DNA from: an uncultured Collinsella sp.
Lineage (GTDB): Bacteria > Actinomycetota > Coriobacteriia > Coriobacteriales > Coriobacteriaceae
DNA length: 7,162 nt
Reading direction: 5' to 3'
Assembly: GCA_900550355.1 (NCBI GenBank)
Contig: URRT01000094.1
Span: 1 to 7,162 of the forward strand
Both the position numbers and the translations under genes were made by a program. The notes beneath the pieces are model-generated. The model was not told where the DNA came from and made no database searches. It saw only the letters and a program-made list of their open reading frames with translations. This document shows positions 1 to 5,624 of the stretch, in pieces (the first letter of the stretch is position 1; every line of letters begins with the position of its first letter).

Positions 1-89
1 TGATTACCGATCGCCTTGCCGCTTACTACGAGACGGTCACCAAGCACAACCTCAAGTACCGTCGCTACTATCACCAGTTCGACTACTAA
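1..89 (+). CDS. SIS-domain sugar-phosphate deglycase/isomerase, C-terminal fragment
   Basis: Only the last 28 codons are present; the reading frame starts at base 3 and ends at TAA 87-89. The tail reads YYETVTKHNLKYRRYYHQFDY-like, with an RRYY block followed by a terminal Tyr. This resembles the C-terminus of FrlB (fructoselysine-6-phosphate deglycase), which also ends in a His-Asn, Arg-Arg-Tyr-Tyr and final Tyr pattern. FrlB-like SIS proteins are cytoplasmic and act on 6-phosphorylated sugar-amine compounds delivered by a PTS or kinase. The gene lies 46 bases upstream of the PTS IIA gene on the same strand with no terminator between, so it is probably the first or an early gene of that operon. 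The fragment is too short to prove the family; the SIS gene beginning at 7010 in a similar setting supports the call. Substrate unknown. Confidence 0.68.
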   Translation, partial: ITDRLAAYYETVTKHNLKYRRYYHQFDY

Positions 90-135
90 AGAAAACGGGT
101 GCGGGAACGTGCCGGGCTATTGAGAGGAACACAGA

Positions 136-555
136 ATGAGACAGTACATCATCGCCAGCCATGCGCACTTCGCCACCGGCATCAAGGAGAGCGTCGAGCT
201 GCTCTCGGGCGCTCGCGACAACGTCCACGATCTTTCGATGTTCGTCGATGGCCGCATGGACGTGGCCGAGGAGGCCCAAAAACTGCTGGCAGGCATGTCT
301 GCCGACGATGATGTCGTTGTCTGCACCGACCTCTTTGGCGGTAGCGTTAACAACGAGTTCACCAAGATCGTCCAGACGCGTCCCCGCACGTACCTCGTTA
401 CCAACATGAACCTTCCTCTGCTCATCCAGCTGCTGTTCTCTGACGAGTCGGCGCCGGTTGAGGAGACGATTCGCGCCATCGTCGCTGCGGACGATACGCG
501 CGTGAAGTTTGTCAACGATCTTTTGGTCGATGACGAGGAGGAGGAAGAGTTCTAA
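136..555 (+). CDS. PTS system mannose-family EIIA component
   Basis: This 139-residue protein is a stand-alone cytoplasmic IIA of the mannose/fructose/sorbose PTS family, normally about 135-145 residues. It takes phosphate from HPr and passes it to IIB. The N-terminal IIASHAHFATG matches the family SHGxxAxG pattern, making His9 the likely phosphorylated residue. DLFGGSVNN (65-73) corresponds to the conserved DxxGGSPxN loop, and TNMNLPLL (89-96) to the GxNLPML region. The start ATG at 136 is preceded by a good ribosome site, GAGAGGAA at 122-129. The protein ends in an acidic run, DDEEEEEF, which is unusual for the family and is echoed by the acidic tail of the IIC proteins here. It lies 46 bases after the SIS gene and 57 bases before IIB, consistent with one operon. 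Family assignment is secure; substrate is not. Confidence 0.94.
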   Translation: MRQYIIASHAHFATGIKESVELLSGARDNVHDLSMFVDGRMDVAEEAQKLLAGMSADDDVVVCTDLFGGSVNNEFTKIVQTRPRTYLVTNMNLPLLIQLLFSDESAPVEETIRAIVAADDTRVKFVNDLLVDDEEEEEF

Positions 556-575
556 TCCGCAGCACCTACTGACAC

Positions 576-588
576 GCCGTATGACGGC
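576..588 (+). other. Small intercistronic hairpin between IIA and IIB
   Basis: GCCGT (576-580) pairs with ACGGC (584-588) around a three-base loop, ATG. No T-run follows, so it is not a terminator. It could modestly affect mRNA stability or translation of IIB, whose ribosome site begins 12 bases downstream. A stem this short may be chance. Confidence 0.25.
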
Positions 589-612
589 ACAAGACCTTTG
601 GGGGGTCACATT

Positions 613-1095
613 ATGATTCAGCTACTTCGCGTTGACCATCGCCTGCTTCATGGCCAGGTCGCAGTTTCCTGGGTTCAGGGCCTTGGCTCCAACTGCATCT
701 TCTGCGTGGGCGATAAGGTCGCTAACGACCCGGTGTGGAAGACGACGCTCAAGATGGGCAAGCCTGCCGGCTGCAAGCTCGTCATCAAAGATATGGAGCA
801 TGCAATCGAAGCTATCAACTCGGGCGTGACCGACAAGTACAAGATGATCATCTGCGTCGCCACTATCGCTGAGGCAAAGCAGCTTGTTGAGGGCTGCCCG
901 CAGATCAAGTCGGTCAACCTGGGCAACACCAAGCCCAAGGACGAGAAGCGTCCCGACGCTCGTCAGGTCTCTCGTCAGATCTTCCTGACCGCGGCCGAGG
1001 AAGCCGATGTGCGCGAGATGCTGGATCGTGGCGTTGAGGTCGAGATTCGACCCCTGGCCGATGACCCCAAGGTCGACTGCGCCAGCGTGCTCTAG
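613..1095 (+). CDS. PTS system mannose/fructose/sorbose-family EIIB component
   Basis: This 160-residue cytoplasmic protein takes phosphate from IIA and phosphorylates the sugar as it comes through IIC/IID. The N-terminus MIQLLRVDHRLLHGQV carries the family signature R-[IV]-D-x-R-L-x-H-G-Q-V, so His13 is the expected phosphorylated histidine. Full length for the family (about 155-165). Bases 600-605 (GGGGGG) form the ribosome site seven bases before ATG 613. A TTG at 598 would add five residues, but it lies upstream of that site and spoils the usual N-terminus, so it is not used. The gene sits 57 bases after IIA and 58 before IIC, in an operon order (IIA-IIB-IIC-IID) typical of this family. 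It may also serve the second IIC-IID pair downstream, which has no IIB of its own. That sharing is inference. Confidence 0.94.
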   Translation: MIQLLRVDHRLLHGQVAVSWVQGLGSNCIFCVGDKVANDPVWKTTLKMGKPAGCKLVIKDMEHAIEAINSGVTDKYKMIICVATIAEAKQLVEGCPQIKSVNLGNTKPKDEKRPDARQVSRQIFLTAAEEADVREMLDRGVEVEIRPLADDPKVDCASVL

Positions 1096-1106
1096 GCGTT
1101 CAATTT

Positions 1107-1126
1107 CGAAGAGTCTGAGCTCTTCG
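1107..1126 (+). other. Intercistronic hairpin between IIB and IIC
   Basis: CGAAGAG (1107-1113) pairs perfectly with CTCTTCG (1120-1126) around a six-base loop. No T-run follows, so read-through to IIC is expected. It lies 12 bases after the IIB stop and 14 bases before the IIC ribosome site. Such stems can protect or mark processing points in polycistronic mRNA, which would let IIA/IIB and IIC/IID levels differ. The role is inferred. Confidence 0.45.
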
Positions 1127-1153
1127 TAGTGTCCTATATGGAAAGGGGGATGT

Positions 1154-1927
1154 ATGCTTACCCAAGCAATCCTCATCGGACTTATCGCCGCATTTGGTAA
1201 GTTCGACTGCCAGCTCGGTACGCTCTACGCGTTCCGCCCCATCGTCCTGTGCCCGCTCGTGGGCCTGGTGCTGGGGGACCTGCAGTCCGGCCTCGCGATC
1301 GGTGCGAGTCTGGAGCTGCTGTTCATGGGCTCGATCTCCATCGGCGCCTACGTGCCGCCTGATGAGACGATCGGCGGCGTGCTCGCCTGCGCCTTCGCTA
1401 TCCAGCTGGGCCAGAGCACCGAGGCAGCCATCGCGCTTGCCATGCCCATCGCCACGCTGTGCCTTGCCATCAAGAACATCCTTAACGCCGCCCTGCCGAT
1501 TCTGGTCGACCGCGCTGATGTCTACTCCGGCCAGGGCAACCTTAAGGGTGTCTATGCGATGCACTTCCTGATCGGTTTGACCGGTATCATCATGGCGTTC
1601 CTGCTGTGCTCGCTGTCGTTCTATCTGGGTGCTGACGCCATCCAGGGCCTGCTCGACTTCATCCCGCCCTTTGTCCTTGCTGGCTTTGGCGTTGCCGCCA
1701 ACTTCCTGCCTGCCATGGGCTTCGCCATGCTCGGCCGCCTGGTGCTCACCAAGCAGCTCGTGCCCTTCTACTTCCTGGGCTTCCTGCTGTGCTCCTACGC
1801 CAACGTGCCCGTCCTGGGCGTCGCCCTGATCGCCATCATCATCGGCATCGACAAGTTCGACCTGCTCGGCCTGGGCGGAGCCCAGCCCCAGCTCTCCGCG
1901 GAAGGGGATGAGGACGATGACTTCTAG
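1154..1927 (+). CDS. PTS system mannose-family EIIC membrane component (copy 1)
   Basis: This 257-residue integral membrane protein forms, with IID, the sugar channel of a mannose-family PTS. GDLQSGLAIGASLELLFMGS (41-60) followed by GAYVPPDE (64-71) is the hallmark GDxxxGxxxGAxLELxxMG...PPD block of the EIIC family. Several hydrophobic stretches cover most of the chain. The start ATG 1154 follows GAAAGGGGG (1141-1149); the ATG at 1150 is out of frame. The C-terminus is acidic (EGDEDDDF), and the DNA encoding it contains the ribosome site for IID. The stop overlaps the IID start by 11 bases, suggesting coupled translation. Compared with copy 2 at 3946 it is the same length with no gap; I count 48 amino-acid differences, 35 of them in residues 101-184 and none after 184. 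Substrate is not evident. Confidence 0.95.
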   Translation: MLTQAILIGLIAAFGKFDCQLGTLYAFRPIVLCPLVGLVLGDLQSGLAIGASLELLFMGSISIGAYVPPDETIGGVLACAFAIQLGQSTEAAIALAMPIATLCLAIKNILNAALPILVDRADVYSGQGNLKGVYAMHFLIGLTGIIMAFLLCSLSFYLGADAIQGLLDFIPPFVLAGFGVAANFLPAMGFAMLGRLVLTKQLVPFYFLGFLLCSYANVPVLGVALIAIIIGIDKFDLLGLGGAQPQLSAEGDEDDDF

Positions 1928-2740
1928 TCCCGAGAACAAGATCACGCGCTCCGACCTCGTCAAGAGCGCCGTCAACGTCGGCGCCCTGGGCATGGAGTTC
2001 TCCTGGACCTACTACAAGCAGATGAACATCGCCTTCTGCCTGATGGTCGCCAACATGCTCAAGAAGATCTACGCCGGCCGCCCCGACGACTACGCCGCGG
2101 CCCTGCACCGCCACTGCGCGTTCTTCAACATCACCGTCCAGTTTGCCCCGTTCGTCGGCGGCATCGCGATGGCCATGGAGGAGAAGGTCGCCCGCGGCGA
2201 GATCGAGCCCGAGAGCGTCAACGACGTCAAGGCCGCCCTCATGGGTCCGCTGTCCGGCATCGGCGACTCCATCTTCCTGTCGACGCTGCGCGTGGTCGCC
2301 GCCGCGGTGGGCATCAGCCTGTGCCAGGCCGGCAACCCCTTCGGCCCCATCGCCTTCCTGCTCATCTACAACGTCCCCGGCTTCGCGCTGCGCATCTGGG
2401 GCGCCGTCAAGGGCTACGAGCTGGGCGTGGGCTTCCTGGACGAGGCCCAGAGGACCGGCCTCATGCAGAAGATCATGACCTGCGTGGGAATCGTGGGCGT
2501 CATGGTCGTGGGCGCCATGTGCAAGGACATGTTCTGGGCCAGCATCCCGGTGGCCATCGGCTCGGGCGACGACGCCCAGACCCTCCAGGACATCCTGGAC
2601 GGCATCATGCCCGGCATGCTCGGCATGATCGCCTTCTGGCTGTACTACTGGCTGCTGTCCAAGAAGATCAACCCCATGGTGCTGATCGTGGCCACCATGG
2701 TCGTGGGCATCATCGGCGCGTTCTTCGGCGTGCTGGCGTA
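1704..2740 (+). repeat. Long direct repeat, copy A (3' part of IIC plus all of IID)
   Basis: About 1,037 bases appear identical to 4496-5532 at a constant offset of 2,792 bases. The last mismatch on the left is T1703 against A4495, in IIC codon 184. The first mismatch on the right is the third base of the IID stop codon (TAG against TAA). I found no difference between these limits by eye, and translations of the two copies agree in other reading frames too, which supports nucleotide identity. A recent duplication or gene conversion is the natural explanation. Confidence 0.93.
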
Positions 2741-2741
2741 G
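1917..2741 (+). CDS. PTS system mannose-family EIID membrane component (copy 1)
   Basis: This 274-residue membrane partner of IIC completes the mannose-family permease. Family marks: KITRSDL near the N-terminus (8-14), HCAFFNIT (66-73) corresponding to the conserved FFNTxP region, ALMGPLSGIGDSIF (107-120), RIWGAVKGYELG (159-170), and a hydrophobic C-terminal part. ATG 1917 is preferred because GGAAGGGG (1900-1907) lies nine bases upstream; ATG 1908 (three extra residues) directly abuts that site. The start overlaps the IIC stop by 11 bases, indicating translational coupling. Codon use is extreme: I count only six of 274 codons ending in A or T, in sharp contrast to the transporter gene that follows. 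The sequence is apparently identical to copy 2 at 4709 apart from the stop codon. Confidence 0.95.
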   Translation: MTSSPENKITRSDLVKSAVNVGALGMEFSWTYYKQMNIAFCLMVANMLKKIYAGRPDDYAAALHRHCAFFNITVQFAPFVGGIAMAMEEKVARGEIEPESVNDVKAALMGPLSGIGDSIFLSTLRVVAAAVGISLCQAGNPFGPIAFLLIYNVPGFALRIWGAVKGYELGVGFLDEAQRTGLMQKIMTCVGIVGVMVVGAMCKDMFWASIPVAIGSGDDAQTLQDILDGIMPGMLGMIAFWLYYWLLSKKINPMVLIVATMVVGIIGAFFGVLA

Positions 2742-2770
2742 GTTCCTGCGTTCTATTCTGCCCCCAAGGG

Positions 2771-2803
2771 AAACGGCGACCCGTTGTGGTCGCCGTTTTT
2801 TAT
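2771..2803 (+). terminator. Intrinsic terminator after the first IID gene
   Basis: AAACGGCGACC (2771-2781) pairs perfectly with GGTCGCCGTTT (2788-2798) around a six-base loop, followed by more T residues (2799-2801 within TTTTTTATT). This is a strong rho-independent terminator, 29 bases after the IID stop. The DMT gene starts only 26 bases beyond it, so that gene depends on read-through or on an unrecognised promoter. Confidence 0.92.
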
Positions 2804-2829
2804 TACCGAAAGCTAGCTGGAGGTGCTTC

Positions 2830-3720
2830 GTGATTCGATCTGACAATCCACCCGATAATGGCGTGAGCGGGGCGATGTATCTATTTGGCACGGCGCTCTT
2901 GTGGAGTTTTATCGGCATCCTCGTTCGCGCCAATTCGCAGTCAGCTCTTTTGATCGGTGCCGTCACGGCAATATTTATGGCGCTCTTTATCCTGCTCGTC
3001 GGCAGGCCCGTCCTCCGCGTCAGCCGTCTTATTGTCCTTGTGGCCGTCTGCAACTTCGTGACGGGCACCACGTTTAACTTTGCCAACCAGCTCACGACGG
3101 TCGGCAACGCGATCGTCCTGCAGTCCACCTCGATGATCTTCGTTATCGTGTATCAATCGCTCGCAACCCGCACGTTGCCCTCGCCTGCGAAGATTGCCTC
3201 CGTGGTGGTTGCTTTTACGGGTATGGGACTGTTCTTTTTAGGCGATTTGAGTGCCGAGGGCATGCTCGGCAACCTGCTTGCCGTCATTTCGGGAGCCACC
3301 TTTGGGCTGTGTTTCTTTTTGAACTCTCGCCCCGATGCGTCGCCCATGGTGTCCTCGCTCATCTCCTGCGGTATCTCGATGCTGCCGATCGTCTATTTTG
3401 CTGGCGCCCTAGACTCCGTGAGACCATTTGAGTGGGGACTCATGCTGGTGCATGGCCTTTTTTGCAGTGGCCTTGCGAGCGTGCTGTATGCCAAGGGGAT
3501 CGCGCGCACCAACGCGTTTGCGGCCAACTTGGTTTGCATGAGCGAGGTCGTGCTCGCTCCCTGCTGGTCGGCGCTCTTCTTTGGCGAGGTCTTTCGCTGG
3601 AACGAGTTTTTGGGCGCGGCGATTATCGTTTTGGTGATTGTGGCCAACTTGGCATCCGATGCCTTTGGCGATGGCTTTCTGGTGGCGCTTGTCCGCCATC
3701 GAAACAAAGAGCGCGCCTGA
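2830..3720 (+). CDS. EamA/DMT-superfamily transporter
   Basis: This 296-residue protein is a drug/metabolite transporter family member of usual length (about 290-300) with roughly ten membrane segments. It shows the internal duplication of the EamA family: a first half at about residues 15-136, with a hydrophobic opening segment containing LLWSFIGILVR, and a second half at about 146-275. The second half ends with SEVVLAPCWSALFFGE, matching the common EPxxAxxxxxLxxGE region of this family. The start is GTG 2830, with a strong GGAGGT (2819-2824) five bases upstream; the next in-frame ATG at 2875 has no comparable site. Family members mostly export amino acids, nucleosides or other metabolites; the substrate here is unknown. 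Its place directly after the PTS terminator suggests partial co-expression, perhaps to export a released by-product (inference). Codon use is much looser than in IIC/IID. Confidence 0.9.
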   Translation: MIRSDNPPDNGVSGAMYLFGTALLWSFIGILVRANSQSALLIGAVTAIFMALFILLVGRPVLRVSRLIVLVAVCNFVTGTTFNFANQLTTVGNAIVLQSTSMIFVIVYQSLATRTLPSPAKIASVVVAFTGMGLFFLGDLSAEGMLGNLLAVISGATFGLCFFLNSRPDASPMVSSLISCGISMLPIVYFAGALDSVRPFEWGLMLVHGLFCSGLASVLYAKGIARTNAFAANLVCMSEVVLAPCWSALFFGEVFRWNEFLGAAIIVLVIVANLASDAFGDGFLVALVRHRNKERA

Positions 3721-3764
3721 TGGGATGCGTCTGCCGTTTACGGTAAAAAACACCCCGCTGAGCG

Positions 3765-3808
3765 AGTGGTATTAAATAGTGAGAACCTGCATATCTATAA
3801 TTGGTATC
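3765..3808 (+). promoter_or_regulatory. Promoter and paired operator upstream of the second IIC-IID operon
   Basis: A consensus -10 box TATAAT (3796-3801) has a weak -35 candidate TTAAAT (3772-3777) 18 bases upstream. Two TGGTAT elements, at 3767-3772 and 3802-3807, flank the promoter core exactly 35 bases apart. The 12-mer AGTGGTATTAAA (3765-3776) and the 15-mer ending in TTGGTATC (3794-3808) recur with the same spacing upstream of the SIS gene at 7010. Conserved position around -35 and the start site suggests a repressor, plausibly GntR-type since several sugar-responsive GntR operators contain TGGT/ACCA half-sites. The regulator itself is not in the window. Confidence 0.75.
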
Positions 3809-3945
3809 AAATCATTTGTGCCTGGCATGGGTGTTAGCAGCACACCAGGTACGCTTTGAGCCGTGTGATCGAACTCCCGGAATTGATATCAATAACGCGC
3901 GCGACGGGAGTGACGACGGTTCGATATTCCTTATTGGGAGGAATT
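3809..3945 (+). promoter_or_regulatory. Untranslated leader of the second IIC-IID operon
   Basis: No gene is supported here. If transcription starts near 3808, the leader is about 135 bases, long for this locus (about 50 before the SIS gene at 7010). It holds an imperfect inverted repeat, GGTGT (3830-3834) with ACACC (3842-3846), embedded in CCTGG/CCAGG (3821-3825/3845-3849). It also holds a perfect 12-base palindrome ATTGATATCAAT (3882-3893). The palindrome core differs by one base from TTGGTATCAA at 3801-3810 in the promoter, so it may be an additional operator. The ribosome site GGGAGGAA (3936-3943) ends the leader. Confidence 0.5.
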
Positions 3946-4719
3946 ATGCTTGTCCAAGCAATCCTCGTCGGCTTAGTTGGAGCTTTTGGATGCCTCGACT
4001 ACCAGCTCGGCACCCTCTACGCGTTCCGCCCCATCGTCATGTGCCCGCTCGTGGGCCTGGTGCTGGGGGACCTGCAGACCGGCCTTGCCGTTGGCGCCAG
4101 CCTGGAGCTGCTGTTCATGGGCTCGATCTCCATCGGCGCCTACGTGCCGCCTAACGAAACCATCGGCGGCGTGCTCGCCTGCGCGTTTGCCATTCAGCTC
4201 GGTCAGGGTACCGAGACGGCCATTGCGCTCGCCATGCCCATCGCCGTCCTTTCGCTGACGATCGGCAACATTACGGATGCTGGATTCTCGATCATTGTTG
4301 ACATTGCTGACAAGTGCGCTGCCAAGGGCAACCTCAAGGGTATCTACGCGGCACATTGGAGCATGGGCCTCTTTGGCTGCCTTGAGTACTTCCTGCTGTG
4401 CGGCGGCGCATTCTACCTGGGTTCCGACGCCATCCAGGGCCTGCTCGACTTCATCCCGACCTTTGTGATCGATGGTTGCGGCGTTGCCGCCAACATCCTG
4501 CCTGCCATGGGCTTCGCCATGCTCGGCCGCCTGGTGCTCACCAAGCAGCTCGTGCCCTTCTACTTCCTGGGCTTCCTGCTGTGCTCCTACGCCAACGTGC
4601 CCGTCCTGGGCGTCGCCCTGATCGCCATCATCATCGGCATCGACAAGTTCGACCTGCTCGGCCTGGGCGGAGCCCAGCCCCAGCTCTCCGCGGAAGGGGA
4701 TGAGGACGATGACTTCTAG
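3946..4719 (+). CDS. PTS system mannose-family EIIC membrane component (copy 2)
   Basis: A 257-residue paralogue of the IIC at 1154, with the same family block (GDLQTGLAVGASLELLFMGS at 41-60, then GAYVPPNE). GGGAGGAA (3936-3943) precedes ATG 3946. An in-frame TTG at 3856 would add 30 residues but has no ribosome site and would destroy the usual N-terminus. Residues 1-20 and 101-184 differ markedly from copy 1, including a CLEYF stretch (145-149) where copy 1 has IIMAF, and IIVDIADKCAAKG (116-128) where copy 1 has ILVDRADVYSGQG. Residues 185-257 are identical. Asn70 replaces the Asp of the PPD motif seen in copy 1. No IIA or IIB accompanies this pair, so phosphate must come from components encoded elsewhere, most simply those at 136-1095. 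The divergence suggests a different sugar or affinity (inference). Confidence 0.95.
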   Translation: MLVQAILVGLVGAFGCLDYQLGTLYAFRPIVMCPLVGLVLGDLQTGLAVGASLELLFMGSISIGAYVPPNETIGGVLACAFAIQLGQGTETAIALAMPIAVLSLTIGNITDAGFSIIVDIADKCAAKGNLKGIYAAHWSMGLFGCLEYFLLCGGAFYLGSDAIQGLLDFIPTFVIDGCGVAANILPAMGFAMLGRLVLTKQLVPFYFLGFLLCSYANVPVLGVALIAIIIGIDKFDLLGLGGAQPQLSAEGDEDDDF

Positions 4720-5532
4720 TCCCGAGAACAAGATCACGCGCTCCGACCTCGTCAAGAGCGCCGTCAACGTCGGCGCCCTGGGCATGGAGTTCTCCTGGAC
4801 CTACTACAAGCAGATGAACATCGCCTTCTGCCTGATGGTCGCCAACATGCTCAAGAAGATCTACGCCGGCCGCCCCGACGACTACGCCGCGGCCCTGCAC
4901 CGCCACTGCGCGTTCTTCAACATCACCGTCCAGTTTGCCCCGTTCGTCGGCGGCATCGCGATGGCCATGGAGGAGAAGGTCGCCCGCGGCGAGATCGAGC
5001 CCGAGAGCGTCAACGACGTCAAGGCCGCCCTCATGGGTCCGCTGTCCGGCATCGGCGACTCCATCTTCCTGTCGACGCTGCGCGTGGTCGCCGCCGCGGT
5101 GGGCATCAGCCTGTGCCAGGCCGGCAACCCCTTCGGCCCCATCGCCTTCCTGCTCATCTACAACGTCCCCGGCTTCGCGCTGCGCATCTGGGGCGCCGTC
5201 AAGGGCTACGAGCTGGGCGTGGGCTTCCTGGACGAGGCCCAGAGGACCGGCCTCATGCAGAAGATCATGACCTGCGTGGGAATCGTGGGCGTCATGGTCG
5301 TGGGCGCCATGTGCAAGGACATGTTCTGGGCCAGCATCCCGGTGGCCATCGGCTCGGGCGACGACGCCCAGACCCTCCAGGACATCCTGGACGGCATCAT
5401 GCCCGGCATGCTCGGCATGATCGCCTTCTGGCTGTACTACTGGCTGCTGTCCAAGAAGATCAACCCCATGGTGCTGATCGTGGCCACCATGGTCGTGGGC
5501 ATCATCGGCGCGTTCTTCGGCGTGCTGGCGTA
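4496..5532 (+). repeat. Long direct repeat, copy B (3' part of IIC plus all of IID)
   Basis: This is the partner of 1704-2740, apparently identical over about 1,037 bases at offset 2,792. Left of 4496, identity breaks into short blocks. For example 51 bases encoding LELLFMGSISIGAYVPP are identical while the bases around them differ, a mosaic typical of repeated conversion. Right of 5532 the flanks are unrelated. Confidence 0.93.
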
Positions 5533-5533
5533 A
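4709..5533 (+). CDS. PTS system mannose-family EIID membrane component (copy 2)
   Basis: A 274-residue IID whose protein sequence equals that of copy 1 at 1917; the only coding difference I see is TAA instead of TAG as stop. The same 11-base overlap with IIC and the same GGAAGGGG site (4692-4699) are present. ATG 4700 is the alternative start, three codons longer. Because both operons make the same IID, IID could pair with either IIC, and any functional difference between the two permeases must come from the IIC N-terminal and middle parts. Complete identity at synonymous positions indicates recent homogenisation rather than only selection on protein. The gene is followed by a terminator and then by an MFS gene in place of the DMT gene found after copy 1. 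Confidence 0.95.
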   Translation: MTSSPENKITRSDLVKSAVNVGALGMEFSWTYYKQMNIAFCLMVANMLKKIYAGRPDDYAAALHRHCAFFNITVQFAPFVGGIAMAMEEKVARGEIEPESVNDVKAALMGPLSGIGDSIFLSTLRVVAAAVGISLCQAGNPFGPIAFLLIYNVPGFALRIWGAVKGYELGVGFLDEAQRTGLMQKIMTCVGIVGVMVVGAMCKDMFWASIPVAIGSGDDAQTLQDILDGIMPGMLGMIAFWLYYWLLSKKINPMVLIVATMVVGIIGAFFGVLA

Positions 5534-5567
5534 GGGCCCGGCTGCATAGATTTTCGTTGCAACCTGG

Positions 5568-5607
5568 AAAGGGGATGGAGCAGGCCTATGCCCTCCATCC
5601 CCTTTTT
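5568..5607 (+). terminator. Intrinsic terminator after the second IID gene
   Basis: AAAGGGGATGGAG (5568-5580) pairs with CTCCATCCCCTTT (5593-5605), a 13-base-pair perfect stem. The loop is 12 bases and further T residues follow. It is unrelated in sequence to the terminator after copy 1. The MFS start codon lies only 17 bases past it, and its ribosome site begins about five bases past the T-run. Confidence 0.9.
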
Positions 5608-5624
5608 GTATAGAAGGAGTTCGT

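Noticed and set aside
598..612. TTG start for IIB five codons upstream of ATG 613
   Set aside because: The G-run at 600-605 is the ribosome site for ATG 613 and would lie inside the gene; family proteins start next to the RVDxR motif.
1100..1993. Minus-strand open frame of about 297 codons opposite IIC copy 1, and a counterpart opposite copy 2 (3973-4785)
   Set aside because: Same cause: antisense shadow of a GC3-rich gene. The translation is rich in Glu/Gln/Asp/His with no recognisable domain.
1839..3128. Long minus-strand open frame (about 429 codons) opposite IIC/IID/DMT, repeated at 4631-5713
   Set aside because: The His/Asp/Gly/Ala-rich, low-complexity translation is the expected shadow of extreme G/C at third codon positions of IID on the other strand; no family resemblance and the + strand genes are certain.
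3823..3839. Sigma-54-like sequence (TGGCAT-N5-TTAGCA) in the leader, of interest because some mannose-type PTS operons use sigma-54
   Set aside because: The -24 GG to -12 GC spacing is off by one base, it lies downstream of a far better sigma-70-type promoter, and actinobacteria are not known to use sigma-54.
3856..3945. N-terminal extension of IIC copy 2 from a TTG at 3856
   Set aside because: No ribosome site there, the extension has no resemblance to IIC proteins, and ATG 3946 has a strong site and gives exactly the length of copy 1.
3801..4154. Plus-strand open frame overlapping the leader and the start of IIC copy 2
   Set aside because: It shares no recognisable sequence with any family, overlaps IIC out of frame, and begins inside the promoter element.
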